In this document: positions 26,392 to 34,174 of the stretch, piece by piece
How the letters are laid out: every line of letters starts with the position of its first letter
How positions within the stretch are numbered: the first letter of the stretch is position 1
The notes under the pieces: model-generated
Seen by the model: only the letters and a program-made list of their open reading frames with translations
Database searches by the model: none
Told to the model about the DNA's origin: nothing
Program-made: the position numbers and the translations under genes
Assembly: GCF_013363975.1 (NCBI RefSeq)
Contig: NZ_JABWGN010000013.1
Location: 51,636 to 115,635 of the forward strand
DNA from: Nonomuraea montanisoli
GTDB taxonomy: Bacteria; Actinomycetota; Actinomycetes; Streptosporangiales; Streptosporangiaceae
Length of the DNA: 64,000 nucleotides
Reading direction: 5' to 3'

Positions 26392-27908
26392 CGCACTTCC
26401 CTCACGACTTCCCTCACGACTTCCTTCGTGACTTCCTTCGTGACTTCCCTCGTGACTTCCCTCGCGGGCAACGGCAGCGTGGCCGCGACGGCGGTTCCCT
26501 CGCCGGGGGCCGACTCGACGGTGAGGGTGCCGCCCAGGGCGGTCACCCGGTCGCGCATGACCCGCAGCCCGTAGCCGGTGCCCGCCCGCGGGTCCGCGGG
26601 CCAGTGCGGGTCGGCCGGCCGGTGCGGGTCCGCGGGCCGGTGCGGGTCCGCGGGCCGGTGCGGGTCCGCGGGCCGGTGCGGGTCCGCGGGCCGGTGCGGG
26701 TCCGCGGGCCGGTGCGGGTCCGCGGGCCGGTGCGGGTCGAAGCCGCGCCCGTCGTCGTAGACGTCCAGCACCACCATGTCGTCCAGGTAGGTGAGGGTCA
26801 CCCGGCCGTTGGCGGCTCCGGAGTGACGGCTGACGTTGCCCAGCGCGCCCTGGGCGACCCGCAGCAGCACCAGGTCGTAGTCGGCGGGCAGCGGCACCGG
26901 CACGCCGGACACCTCGAACCGCGCCCGCGTGGAGCTGCCGGCGACGGCCGATTCGCTGATCCGGCGCAGGGCGGCGGTCAGCGAGGAGTGCTGCAGGGCG
27001 GGCGGCGCCAGGGCCCTGACGAAGTTGCGCGCTTCCTCCAGGTTGTCCTGCGCCGCCTGCTCGGCCTCGGCGATGCGCAGGGCGGCCTCGCGCGGGTGGT
27101 CGTCCAGGTCGCGGCGGGCGGCGCGCAGCAGCAGGATGATGCTGGACATGCCCTGCGCCAGCGTGTCATGGATCTCCCTGGCCAGGCGTTCGCGCTCGGT
27201 CAGCCGGGCCGCGTCGCTCTCCGCCTCGACGAGCTTGCCGCGGGTGCGTACCAGGTCGTCGATCAGGATCCGGCGCTGCTCGCTCTCGACGTACAGGGCC
27301 TTGTAGACCAGCGCCATCAACGTGGCCACGACCGCGCCGATCGTGGGCCCGATCACCTGCGCCGCGGTCATCGTGCCGGTGTGCCAGCTCGCCGCCGCGA
27401 TGGCTCCCACGGTCAGCACGGCCACCCCGGGCAGCGCGACGGCCAGCGGCAGCAGGTGCAGGTAGGCGAAGAAGAGCGGGAAGGCCAGCCAGACGAACTG
27501 CGGCGCCGCCAGCACCAGCAGCGCCCAGCCGAGGGTGACCGCCACCAGCCAGATCCGGCCCAGCAGCAGGTGCGCGCGCCCACCGAAACGTGGCAACCAC
27601 CCCGCGACGAGGCCTCCCGCGTAGTCGAAGTGCGGCAACCGCCCCTCAACCACATCCCCCGCCGCATGGTCAATGTGCGGCAACCGCCCCTCAACCACAT
27701 CCCCCACCGCATGGTCGAAGTGCGGCAACCGCCCCTCGACGACGATCCCCGCCGCGTAGAGGACGAGCAGCAGCACGCCGCCCACCACCAGGGCGTCGCG
27801 TCCCTCTCGTGCGACTCCGGCGACCGCGATCACCAGGAGGATCGCGAACGTGCCGTGAATGGCCCACCTGAGGAGCCGGAGGGCGGGCGGGAACGGGAAG
27901 TCCATCAT
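26388..27908 (-). CDS. Sensor histidine kinase with three internal repeat tracts
   Basis: A 506-residue membrane kinase of the NarL/DesK type. The N-terminal half has about six membrane segments; the dimerisation domain carries the phospho-His in EIHDTLAQGMSSIILLL; the ATPase domain has the Asn-box region and the DDGRGFDP G1 box, then GTGYGLRVMRDR (G2). Three tandem expansions are unusual: a 15-residue unit (VVEGRLPHFDHAVGD-like) in a sensor loop, PHRPAD eight times between the G1 and G2 boxes, that is, in the ATP lid, and a REV(T/V) tetrapeptide tract at the extreme C terminus. All keep frame. The kinase-essential residues are intact. It is coupled to the response regulator. Confidence 0.9.
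   Translation of the reverse strand: MMDFPFPPALRLLRWAIHGTFAILLVIAVAGVAREGRDALVVGGVLLLVLYAAGIVVEGRLPHFDHAVGDVVEGRLPHIDHAAGDVVEGRLPHFDYAGGLVAGWLPRFGGRAHLLLGRIWLVAVTLGWALLVLAAPQFVWLAFPLFFAYLHLLPLAVALPGVAVLTVGAIAAASWHTGTMTAAQVIGPTIGAVVATLMALVYKALYVESEQRRILIDDLVRTRGKLVEAESDAARLTERERLAREIHDTLAQGMSSIILLLRAARRDLDDHPREAALRIAEAEQAAQDNLEEARNFVRALAPPALQHSSLTAALRRISESAVAGSSTRARFEVSGVPVPLPADYDLVLLRVAQGALGNVSRHSGAANGRVTLTYLDDMVVLDVYDDGRGFDPHRPADPHRPADPHRPADPHRPADPHRPADPHRPADPHRPADPHWPADPRAGTGYGLRVMRDRVTALGGTLTVESAPGEGTAVAATLPLPAREVTREVTKEVTKEVVREVVREVR
26391..26465. repeat. 12-bp tandem repeats at kinase 3' end
   Basis: Six imperfect copies of a GACTTCC(C/T)TCGT-type unit encode the kinase tail REVTREVTKEVTKEVV. 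The array runs right up to the overlap with the response-regulator start and so sits in the coupling region. Confidence 0.9.
26587..26730. repeat. 18-bp tandem repeats in kinase ATP lid
   Basis: Eight copies of TGCGGGTCCGCGGGCCGG, the last six perfect (26623-26730). On the coding strand they give PHRPAD. They fall between the G1 and G2 boxes of the ATPase domain. Confidence 0.95.
27631..27750. repeat. 45-bp tandem repeats in kinase sensor region
   Basis: Copies start at 27631, 27676 and 27721, exactly 45 bp apart, and encode three 15-residue units with the core EGRLPHFDHA in a loop between membrane segments of the sensor. Confidence 0.92.
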
Positions 27909-28071
27909 TTCTCGCTCAGCATTTCCCGCTCAGCTTAGGCGAGGCCCGTCGCGCGCCACATCGTACAAAAGGTGTATTCCAGCCGGGCCGAAGGAGCGAC
28001 GCACAGGTACGACCGGCTGCCGCAGCCTGGATCAGTTCGTGTCCGACCCATACACAACGGGGGGCTGCGCC

Positions 28072-29133
28072 GTGTTCGTGGCGCTCAGAGACCTGCGCTT
28101 CGCCAAGGGCCGCTTCGCCCTCATGGGCGGGGTCGTCTTCCTCATCACGCTCTTGGTGACCATGCTGTCCGGCCTCACCGCCGGGCTGGCCCGGGAGAAC
28201 ATCTCGGCGGTGGAGAGCCTGCCCGCCGACCACATCGTCTTCGACGGCGGCGACAAGCCCGCCTTCTCCGACAGCCGCATCACCGACCGGACCTGGCAGG
28301 AATGGCGCAAGGTGGGCGGCGTCACCGCCGAGCGGCTCGGCGTTTCCATGGGACGGCTCAGCTACGGCGACGCCGGCGCCGCGGCGGCCGTCTTCGGCGT
28401 CCAGCCCGGCGGCGAACTGTCCCCGCCGTCAGTCGGCACGGGCAAGATCGTGCTGTCGGGCGCGCTCGCCGCCGACAGCGGCCTCGCGGCCGGCGACAAG
28501 GTACAGCTCGCCGGCCGGGACCTCACCGTCGCCGGTACCGGCGGCGACGCCTCCTACAGCCATACCCCGGTCGCCTGGATCAGCATCGACGACTGGGAAT
28601 GGCTGGGCCGCCAAGGCGGCGCCGACACCGTGGCGACCGTCCTGGCCCTGCGCACCGACGGCACGCCCGATCTCGCAGGGGCCGACGAGCGGCTGGGCAC
28701 CATGACGGTCCCCCTGGCCGACGCGCCCGCCGCCATCGGCTCCTTCTCCTCGGAGAACGGCTCGCTCCAGCTCATGCGCGGGTTCCTGTTCGCGATCTCC
28801 GCGCTGGTCATCGGCGCGTTCTTCACCGTCTGGACGATCCAGCGGCGCGGCGACGTCGCCGTGCTCAAGGCGCTCGGCGCGAGCACCGGCTACCTGCTGC
28901 TCGACGCGCTGGCCCAGGCCGTCATCGTCCTCCTCCTCGGGGCCGGCGTCGGCGGCGCGCTCGGCGCGGCGCTCGGCGCGCTGGCGGAGGGCACGGTCCC
29001 GTTCGTGCTGTCGGTGGCCACCACCGTGCTGCCCGTGACCGTCATGATCCTGCTCGGCGCCCTCGGGGCGGCGCTGGCCATCCGCAAGATCACCTCCGTC
29101 GACCCGCTGACCGCCCTGGGAGCGTCCCGATGA
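28072..29133 (+). CDS. ABC transporter permease (FtsX/MacB type)
   Basis: A 353-residue FtsX-family permease. One membrane segment near residues 15-37 is followed by a ~220-residue extracytoplasmic domain and three C-terminal segments (FLFAISALVIGAFFTVW onwards). The cytoplasmic loop RRGDVAVLKALGASTGYLL is the coupling-helix region of the family. It belongs to the LolC/MacB-like exporters of lipids, peptides or antibiotics; substrate unknown. GTG 28072 follows an ACGGGGGG ribosome site. Its TGA overlaps the ATG of the ATPase gene. Confidence 0.88.
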   Translation: MFVALRDLRFAKGRFALMGGVVFLITLLVTMLSGLTAGLARENISAVESLPADHIVFDGGDKPAFSDSRITDRTWQEWRKVGGVTAERLGVSMGRLSYGDAGAAAAVFGVQPGGELSPPSVGTGKIVLSGALAADSGLAAGDKVQLAGRDLTVAGTGGDASYSHTPVAWISIDDWEWLGRQGGADTVATVLALRTDGTPDLAGADERLGTMTVPLADAPAAIGSFSSENGSLQLMRGFLFAISALVIGAFFTVWTIQRRGDVAVLKALGASTGYLLLDALAQAVIVLLLGAGVGGALGAALGALAEGTVPFVLSVATTVLPVTVMILLGALGAALAIRKITSVDPLTALGASR

Positions 29134-29828
29134 CCCTCAAGCTCACCGACATCGTCCTGACCTATCCCGACGGCGACCGGACGCTGACCGCGCTCGACCA
29201 CGTCGACCTGGCCGTCGCTCCGGGAGAGTTCACCGCCGTCGTCGGCCCGTCCGGCTCGGGCAAGTCCAGCCTGCTGGCCGTGGCCGCCACCCTGATCACC
29301 CCCACCTCCGGCACCGTGTCCGTGGCCGGACGCGAGGTGTCGGCCATGACCCAGGCGGCCAGGACCCGCGTCCGCCGCGACCACGTCGGGATCGTGTTCC
29401 AGCAGGCGAACCTGCTGCCCTCCCTCACCGCCCTCGACCAACTGCTGGTCGTGGCGCACCTGGCCGGCGGCTCGCCCCGCGCGGCGGCCGCCCGGGCCCG
29501 TGAGCTGCTGCTGTCCGTGGACCTGTGCGGCAAGGAACACAAACGCCCCCACCAGATGTCGGGCGGCGAGCGACAGCGAGTCAACATCGCCCGTGCCTTG
29601 ATGAACGAGCCCGAGGTGCTGCTCGTCGACGAACCCACCAGCGCGCTCGACCATGAGCGCGGCGAGCGGGTCGTCTCCCTTCTGGCTGAGCTGACCAGGC
29701 GCAACGACCTGGCCACGGTGATGGTCACGCACGACCTGGGCAGCCTGTCGGCCGTGGACATGGTACTGACCATGCGTGATGGCCGGCTCACAGCCGGGGA
29801 CATCCGCGGCGTGCACAGCGCCGGTTGA
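29130..29828 (+). CDS. ABC transporter ATP-binding protein (LolD/MacB type)
   Basis: A 232-residue ATPase. Walker A is GPSGSGKSS, the Q-loop QQANLLPSL, the signature MSGGERQRVNIARAL and Walker B LLVDEPTSALD, then the H-loop VTHDLGS: all are intact. Similarity is to the LolD/MacB/YknY group that powers FtsX-type permeases. The ATG overlaps the permease stop (ATGA), so it forms one transporter with that permease. The two-component genes 160 bp upstream are transcribed away from it and may regulate it. Confidence 0.93.
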   Translation: MTLKLTDIVLTYPDGDRTLTALDHVDLAVAPGEFTAVVGPSGSGKSSLLAVAATLITPTSGTVSVAGREVSAMTQAARTRVRRDHVGIVFQQANLLPSLTALDQLLVVAHLAGGSPRAAAARARELLLSVDLCGKEHKRPHQMSGGERQRVNIARALMNEPEVLLVDEPTSALDHERGERVVSLLAELTRRNDLATVMVTHDLGSLSAVDMVLTMRDGRLTAGDIRGVHSAG

Positions 29829-30251
29829 GGGGGGTGGCCGCGAAGCCGTACCGGGTGGGACAAGACGCCAGGCCGGACGAGACCCGAGGGCCGGACCAAA
29901 CCCCAGGCCGCACGAGACTCCACGTCGGGCGAGACCCGGGCCGCACGAGAACCCGAGGGTTGGGCAAAACCCCAGGCCGCACGAGACTTCAGGCCGGGCG
30001 AACCCCCGGGGCGGGCGAACCCCGGGGCGGGTGAGACCTCGGGCCGGGTGAGCCCCCCGGGCGGGTGAGCCCCCCGGGCGGGTGAGACCTCGGGGCGGCT
30101 TGCCTGGTGGCTGGTTGGTGGGTCACTGTCGACAGCGGCAGGTTGCCGTCGAGGGGAGGCGTGGGCGGCATGGCCGGCTGGAGCGCGGCGGGACCTGCCT
30201 GCCGCGACTGCCGCGCCTCTTTCGACACAACCTATTGAGATTCGACGCTAC
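29829..30251. repeat. Gene-free region dense in degenerate repeats
   Basis: About 420 bp between convergent genes. It contains many imperfect copies of CCAGGCCGCACGAGAC and, at 30040-30095, three copies of a 17-bp CCGGGCGGGTGAGCCCC-type unit. No gene is supported. Units of 17 bp confirm that the stretch is non-coding. Confidence 0.7.
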
Positions 30252-32492
30252 CTACTGAGAGTGGCGCTCCTCAGGCGACCGGCCGGTGTGATCGCCGATT
30301 TCTGGCGAGTCGGCGGCTTGTGAAGGCTCAGAAGACGAGAGCGGGACCTGCGTCGTCGGCGGCCGATCGACGGGTGATGGCCCGTCGCGGAGAGCCCGGA
30401 GTTCAGATATTGCCGAATGACCGGCGATGGGGGCTGATGCCGTATGTGGAGGGTGTTCTGAAAGCTGTGGAGGCGTTGGCGGGGGTTCGTCCGTCTGCGA
30501 CGGCTCAGCGGATGCTCGCGGCTCTGAGGCGGGGGGCGGACTCTGGAGGGTGGAAAAGTTGAAAGAACCTGCGGTCAGGGATCCGTCCATCGGGGAGGGC
30601 TCGGGGGTGGATAGGGGCTTCGGGATGTGTGACGGGCCCGGGATGGGTGGACGGTCAGGTGCCGGGTGAACCTCCGCGACCGATGAGCGGTCCGACCCGG
30701 GATATGTGTTCGTGACCAGCGAACGATCCGACCCTGGATGCGCAGCCGGGGCCGAGGAGCAGTCCGGCGTCACGAGAGGGTCAGGGGCGGATGAGCGATC
30801 CGGCATAGGAAGGGGGTCTGGGTCCGGTGGGCGGTTTGGCGGTGGCTGCGAGTCTTTGAAGTGTGAGTCTTCCGAGCGCGAGTCCTCGGCGTATGGGGCT
30901 TCCGAGCGTGAATTTTCGCGTGAATTTTCGGGGTGTGGATCTCCGGGATTTGGGTCGCCAGGGTGTGGATCTCCGGGATGTGGATCGCCGGGATGTGGGT
31001 CGCCGGGATGTGGATCGCCGGGATGTGGGTCGCCGGGATGTGGGTCGCCAGGGTGCGGGTCCCCAGAAAGCGGGTCGCCAAGGTGCGGGTCCCCAGAAAG
31101 CGGGTCGCCAAGGTGCGGGTCCCCAGAAAGCGGGTCGCCAAGGTGCGGGTCCCCAGAAAGCGGGTCGCCAAGGTGCGGGTCCCCGGAGAGTGACGGGACC
31201 GGGATGGCGGCCGTCTGGGGGTCGGCGAGATGGGTGGGCTGGATGACCGGGAGGCAGATGCGGTCGCGGCCCAGTTCTTTGGCCCGGTAGAGGGCCAGGT
31301 CGGCGGCGGCCAGAAGCTCTATGAGATCGTCGCCGTGCAGGCTCATGATGGCGACGCCCACCGAGATGGTCACGGTGATCATGGCGTCGTCGGCGGCGAC
31401 CGCCATGTGGCTGATGCGGTTGCGCAGGCGTTCGGCGACCTGGCGCGCCTCGTGGACGTCGGCCCCGGGCAGCAGGACCACGAACTCCTCCCCGCCGAAG
31501 CGGCCCACCACGTCGTACTCGCGCAGCTGGCTCCGCAGCGTGGCCGCCACTCCGGCCAGCACCTGGTCGCCGACGAGGTGGCCGTGACGGTCGTTGACCC
31601 GCTTGAAGTGGTCGATGTCGACGATGAGCAGTGCCAGCGTCTCGCCGGTGCGGCGGGCGCGGACGATCTCCGTGTCGGCCTCGCGCTGCCACGCCGCCGC
31701 GTTCAGCAGGCCGGTCTTGGGGTCGGTACGGGCGGCCGCCTGGAGCTGGGCGTGCAGGAGGCTGCGCTGCAGCAGCACGACCGGGGGCAGCGCGAGGATC
31801 AGCAGGGCGAGGTTGAGGCCGGCCGAGATGGCCACGCTGACGCCCAGGCACAGCTCCACCACGTCGAGCAGGGCGCTCTCCTTGTCCCACAGGACCGACC
31901 GCCACGGCACCTCCGGGTCGGCCATGTGCGCGGCCAGGGCGATGAGCGACGTGTTGAGCAGGGCGAACACCACCGCGGCCGCCACCGCCCAGCCGATCGG
32001 CTCGATGGCGCCCCTGGTCAGCGCCGCGGGATCGGGCACCAGCCGGTGGAACGTCATCGAGGCGGCGCAGCCCGCGAGCCCGATGGCGGCCGAGCTGAAC
32101 ACCCGGCGGTGCAGCACCGTCGCCCTCACCCGCCATTGCAGGAGGATCTGCAACACGATCGGCGCGAGCAGGGCGTACAAGGACGGCAGCAGCAACGCCA
32201 CCGGCAGCCACCAGGCCGACAGCAGGTCGCGGGAGACGCCGGCGGGCATGCCGAGACGTCTGGTCGCCTCGATGCACGCCGCGCCGCATGCCATGAGTGC
32301 GACGAACGCCATGATGTCCGGCCAGCGGAGCGGGTTGGACGCCGCCAACAGGACGATCGCGACGAGATCGAGAGTCACGACCCCGACGAGATAGACCACG
32401 AGGGGACGCCGTTGCCCGAGGAGGGGCCAGCGGCCGACCAGGGTGGACACTCCGTCGCGAGGCGTGATCGGGGTGTGACGAGGGGCCGCCAT
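30252..32492 (-). CDS. Membrane GGDEF diguanylate cyclase with long repeat tail
   Basis: A 746-residue protein. Residues ~1-240 hold about seven membrane segments. The GGDEF domain follows (~250-410): DPKTGLLNAAAWQREAD at the start, VDIDHFKRVNDRHGH, and the catalytic loop RFGGEEFVVLLPG. It should make cyclic di-GMP, a regulator of development in actinomycetes; the inhibitory-site motif upstream is not obvious. From ~residue 430 the protein is disordered: first GDPHL/GDPLS and GDPHP repeats, then a 230-residue Pro/Ser-rich tail. ATG 32492 has GGGAGGAG 4-5 nt upstream; the frame extends further but those codons lack support. No EAL domain is present. Confidence 0.9.
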   Translation of the reverse strand: MAAPRHTPITPRDGVSTLVGRWPLLGQRRPLVVYLVGVVTLDLVAIVLLAASNPLRWPDIMAFVALMACGAACIEATRRLGMPAGVSRDLLSAWWLPVALLLPSLYALLAPIVLQILLQWRVRATVLHRRVFSSAAIGLAGCAASMTFHRLVPDPAALTRGAIEPIGWAVAAAVVFALLNTSLIALAAHMADPEVPWRSVLWDKESALLDVVELCLGVSVAISAGLNLALLILALPPVVLLQRSLLHAQLQAAARTDPKTGLLNAAAWQREADTEIVRARRTGETLALLIVDIDHFKRVNDRHGHLVGDQVLAGVAATLRSQLREYDVVGRFGGEEFVVLLPGADVHEARQVAERLRNRISHMAVAADDAMITVTISVGVAIMSLHGDDLIELLAAADLALYRAKELGRDRICLPVIQPTHLADPQTAAIPVPSLSGDPHLGDPLSGDPHLGDPLSGDPHLGDPLSGDPHLGDPLSGDPHPGDPHPGDPHPGDPHPGDPHPGDPHPGDPHPGDPNPGDPHPENSRENSRSEAPYAEDSRSEDSHFKDSQPPPNRPPDPDPLPMPDRSSAPDPLVTPDCSSAPAAHPGSDRSLVTNTYPGSDRSSVAEVHPAPDRPPIPGPSHIPKPLSTPEPSPMDGSLTAGSFNFSTLQSPPPASEPRASAEPSQTDEPPPTPPQLSEHPPHTASAPIAGHSAISELRALRDGPSPVDRPPTTQVPLSSSEPSQAADSPEIGDHTGRSPEERHSQ
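30931..31185. repeat. 17 tandem 15-bp units in GGDEF gene
   Basis: Seventeen 15-bp units, changing from GGATGTGGATCGCCG-type (30931-31050) to an alternating pair that forms a 30-bp higher-order repeat (AGGTGCGGGTCCCCA then GAAAGCGGGTCGCCA, 31051-31185). On the coding strand they give GDPHP and GDPLSGDPHL. The frame is kept throughout. Confidence 0.95.
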
Positions 32493-32576
32493 CACGTCTC
32501 CTCCCTGACTAACGATATGTAACACAATAGTTGCGGAGTGTGCGTTGTGCGATCGGAACCGCTACGTTGGGCACCG

Positions 32577-32602
32577 GGACCACCTGGGTCATCGTGGTCC
32601 CT
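32577..32602 (+). promoter_or_regulatory. 8-bp inverted repeat in leader region
   Basis: GGGACCAC and GTGGTCCC pair around CTGGGTCATC. It lies ~53 bp upstream of the short ORF, and could be part of a structured 5' leader or an operator. Confidence 0.4.
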
Positions 32603-32654
32603 AAGGGAGATTCCGCTCACGCCCAGAGCGGGAAAACACGGGAAAGGAGCAGCC

Positions 32655-32681
32655 ATGGCGCGAGGTGTGACCTGGACTTGA
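32655..32681 (+). CDS. Possible 8-codon leader peptide
   Basis: ATG 32655 is preceded by AAAGGAGC with 4-5 nt spacing, and encodes MARGVTWT before TGA. No downstream gene on this strand is recognised before the convergent SSB-like gene, so its purpose is unclear. It may be a leader, the 5' end of a decayed gene, or chance. Confidence 0.3.
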   Translation: MARGVTWT

Positions 32682-33091
32682 CGCCAAGCCGGAGCCCGGA
32701 GTGCGGGTCTTCGCCCCCCGTGAACCGGTCCATCCCTCTGATCCACTGATTCGCTGCTCGCGTGCCACCGCGGTATGCGGCCAGGGCGGCGCTCGGCGGC
32801 TCGGTATTCGCTGCGTCCCTCCGCCGCCTCGTTGCTCTTCCCCCCCTCTCCCGGATCCAGCTTCCGGAGCTCCCCTCCTGGTCTTGGTCACTGGAGCCCG
32901 CCGGATCTGACCTCTCGAAGTCTCCTGAGGCCGGGCTTTCGCGTTCGCCGGGGCCGACCTCACGGAGCCGGCCGCATCCGGCCTCTCGGCTCTCCCGCGG
33001 GCCATGACTCCCGGTCGTCCTCTGGCCCGCCGTCGCCGGCCCGATGGCCGAACATTCGTCGGCGGCATCGGGCCGGCTGAGACGGGTCAGG

Positions 33092-33991
33092 TCAGGCGGC
33101 GATGCGCTCGCTCAGGGGCCACCGCGCGTCTTCCGACTCGGGCTCGTTGTCGTCCTCGCCGCCGAGGACGCGGAGGGCAGCGTCGTCGGCGTGGGCGGAG
33201 CGGCTCCTCGTGCGGGCGGGCTTGGCGGGCGCCTTGCCGCCGGGAGCCTGGACGGCGGCAGCAGCGGCAACGGCAGGGACGGTGGCAGCGGCAGGGACGG
33301 TGGCAGCGACAGTGTCAGGGGCGGCGACGGTGGCAAGGGCGGCGGTCGCTTGAGCTTCGCTGTGCGCCTTCGCGGGGACATCGTTCTTCTCCGCGATCTC
33401 GACCTGGTCGTTCTGCATGGGCGCAGTGGTCTCCACCTCGCGGTCGGTCCCGTTCTGCGTGGCGGCGCCGATGCCTTCCGCGGTGGACACGCCGCCCGCC
33501 ATGGCCGCTCCGCCGCCTCCCATGGCGTTCCTGCCCGCGGGCATGCGGGTGCTCGCGCCCATGGCCCAGTCCTCGGTCTCGGCGTCGAGGAGGTCGCGCA
33601 TCTCCTTGCTGACCGTGGCCGGGCCGCCGGACCGCTCCGGCTTGACGAACGTGCCGGCGCCCCAGCGCAGGTCGTGACCCACCGCGCTGGCCTCGATCTC
33701 GGGCATGAAGCGGCGGTCTCCTTCCGGGCCGAACTCGCGGATGCGCAGCTTGCCGGACACCACCACGGGATGGCCCATCTTGATCGACCGCGCCACGTTG
33801 TCGCCGAGGGAGCGCCAGCAGCGCACGGCGAAGCAGACCCGCTCACCGTCGGTCCACTGGCCGGTCTTCCTGTCGAAGTAGCGGTGCGAGGTCAGGACCC
33901 GGAGCGAGGTCACCCTGGCGCCGTCCTCGAAGGTGTACTGGCGGGGCTCTGCTGCGACGTTGCCGGTGAGCGTGATGTAGATGTCGTTCAT
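33092..33991 (-). CDS. Long single-stranded DNA-binding protein paralogue
   Basis: A 299-residue protein with an N-terminal OB-fold SSB domain (~1-115): MNDIYITLTGNVAAEPRQY, then RVCFAVRCWRSLGDNVA and GHPVVVSGKLRIREF. The rest is low-complexity: an Ala/Val/Pro tract (ATVPAAATVPAVAAAA) and a Lys/Arg-Ser-rich part. Unlike house-keeping SSB (~160-200 residues) it lacks the acidic DDDIPF-type tip and ends RWPLSERIAA, so it probably does not recruit the usual SSB partners. ATG 33991 has GGGAGG 7 nt upstream. It follows the two dynamin-like GTPase genes on the same strand. Confidence 0.85.
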   Translation of the reverse strand: MNDIYITLTGNVAAEPRQYTFEDGARVTSLRVLTSHRYFDRKTGQWTDGERVCFAVRCWRSLGDNVARSIKMGHPVVVSGKLRIREFGPEGDRRFMPEIEASAVGHDLRWGAGTFVKPERSGGPATVSKEMRDLLDAETEDWAMGASTRMPAGRNAMGGGGAAMAGGVSTAEGIGAATQNGTDREVETTAPMQNDQVEIAEKNDVPAKAHSEAQATAALATVAAPDTVAATVPAAATVPAVAAAAAVQAPGGKAPAKPARTRSRSAHADDAALRVLGGEDDNEPESEDARWPLSERIAA

Positions 33992-34174
33992 CCGTTTGCC
34001 TCCCATGCCTGCGGGCGGGGTGCCCGCGACCTGGGATCACGGTGCCGGAGGGGGTGGTGGCTCCGGGGATCCGAGCGGCGTTCTGTGGATGGAGGACGGG
34101 GAGGCGGGGGCGGTTGTGGACAATCGCGCGACAACCGCGCGACAAGCGCCCGCGCGCCCGCGACGGCCGTCCGG

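Larger units (their letters stand above)
32493..33091. other. Intergenic region with hairpin and short Shine-Dalgarno-led ORF
   Basis: About 600 bp between the GGDEF gene and the SSB-like gene. The plus strand has a hairpin GGGACCAC-N10-GTGGTCCC and, at 32643-32681, AAAGGAGC followed by an 8-codon ORF (MARGVTWT). Beyond 32700 the sequence is gene-like in none of the six frames, although several frames stay open. Confidence 0.45.

Noticed and set aside
32601-33068. A 155-codon Arg-rich minus-strand frame upstream of the GGDEF gene
   Set aside because: Composition is that of random high-GC sequence; no ribosome site, no domain, and it would end beside the GGDEF promoter.
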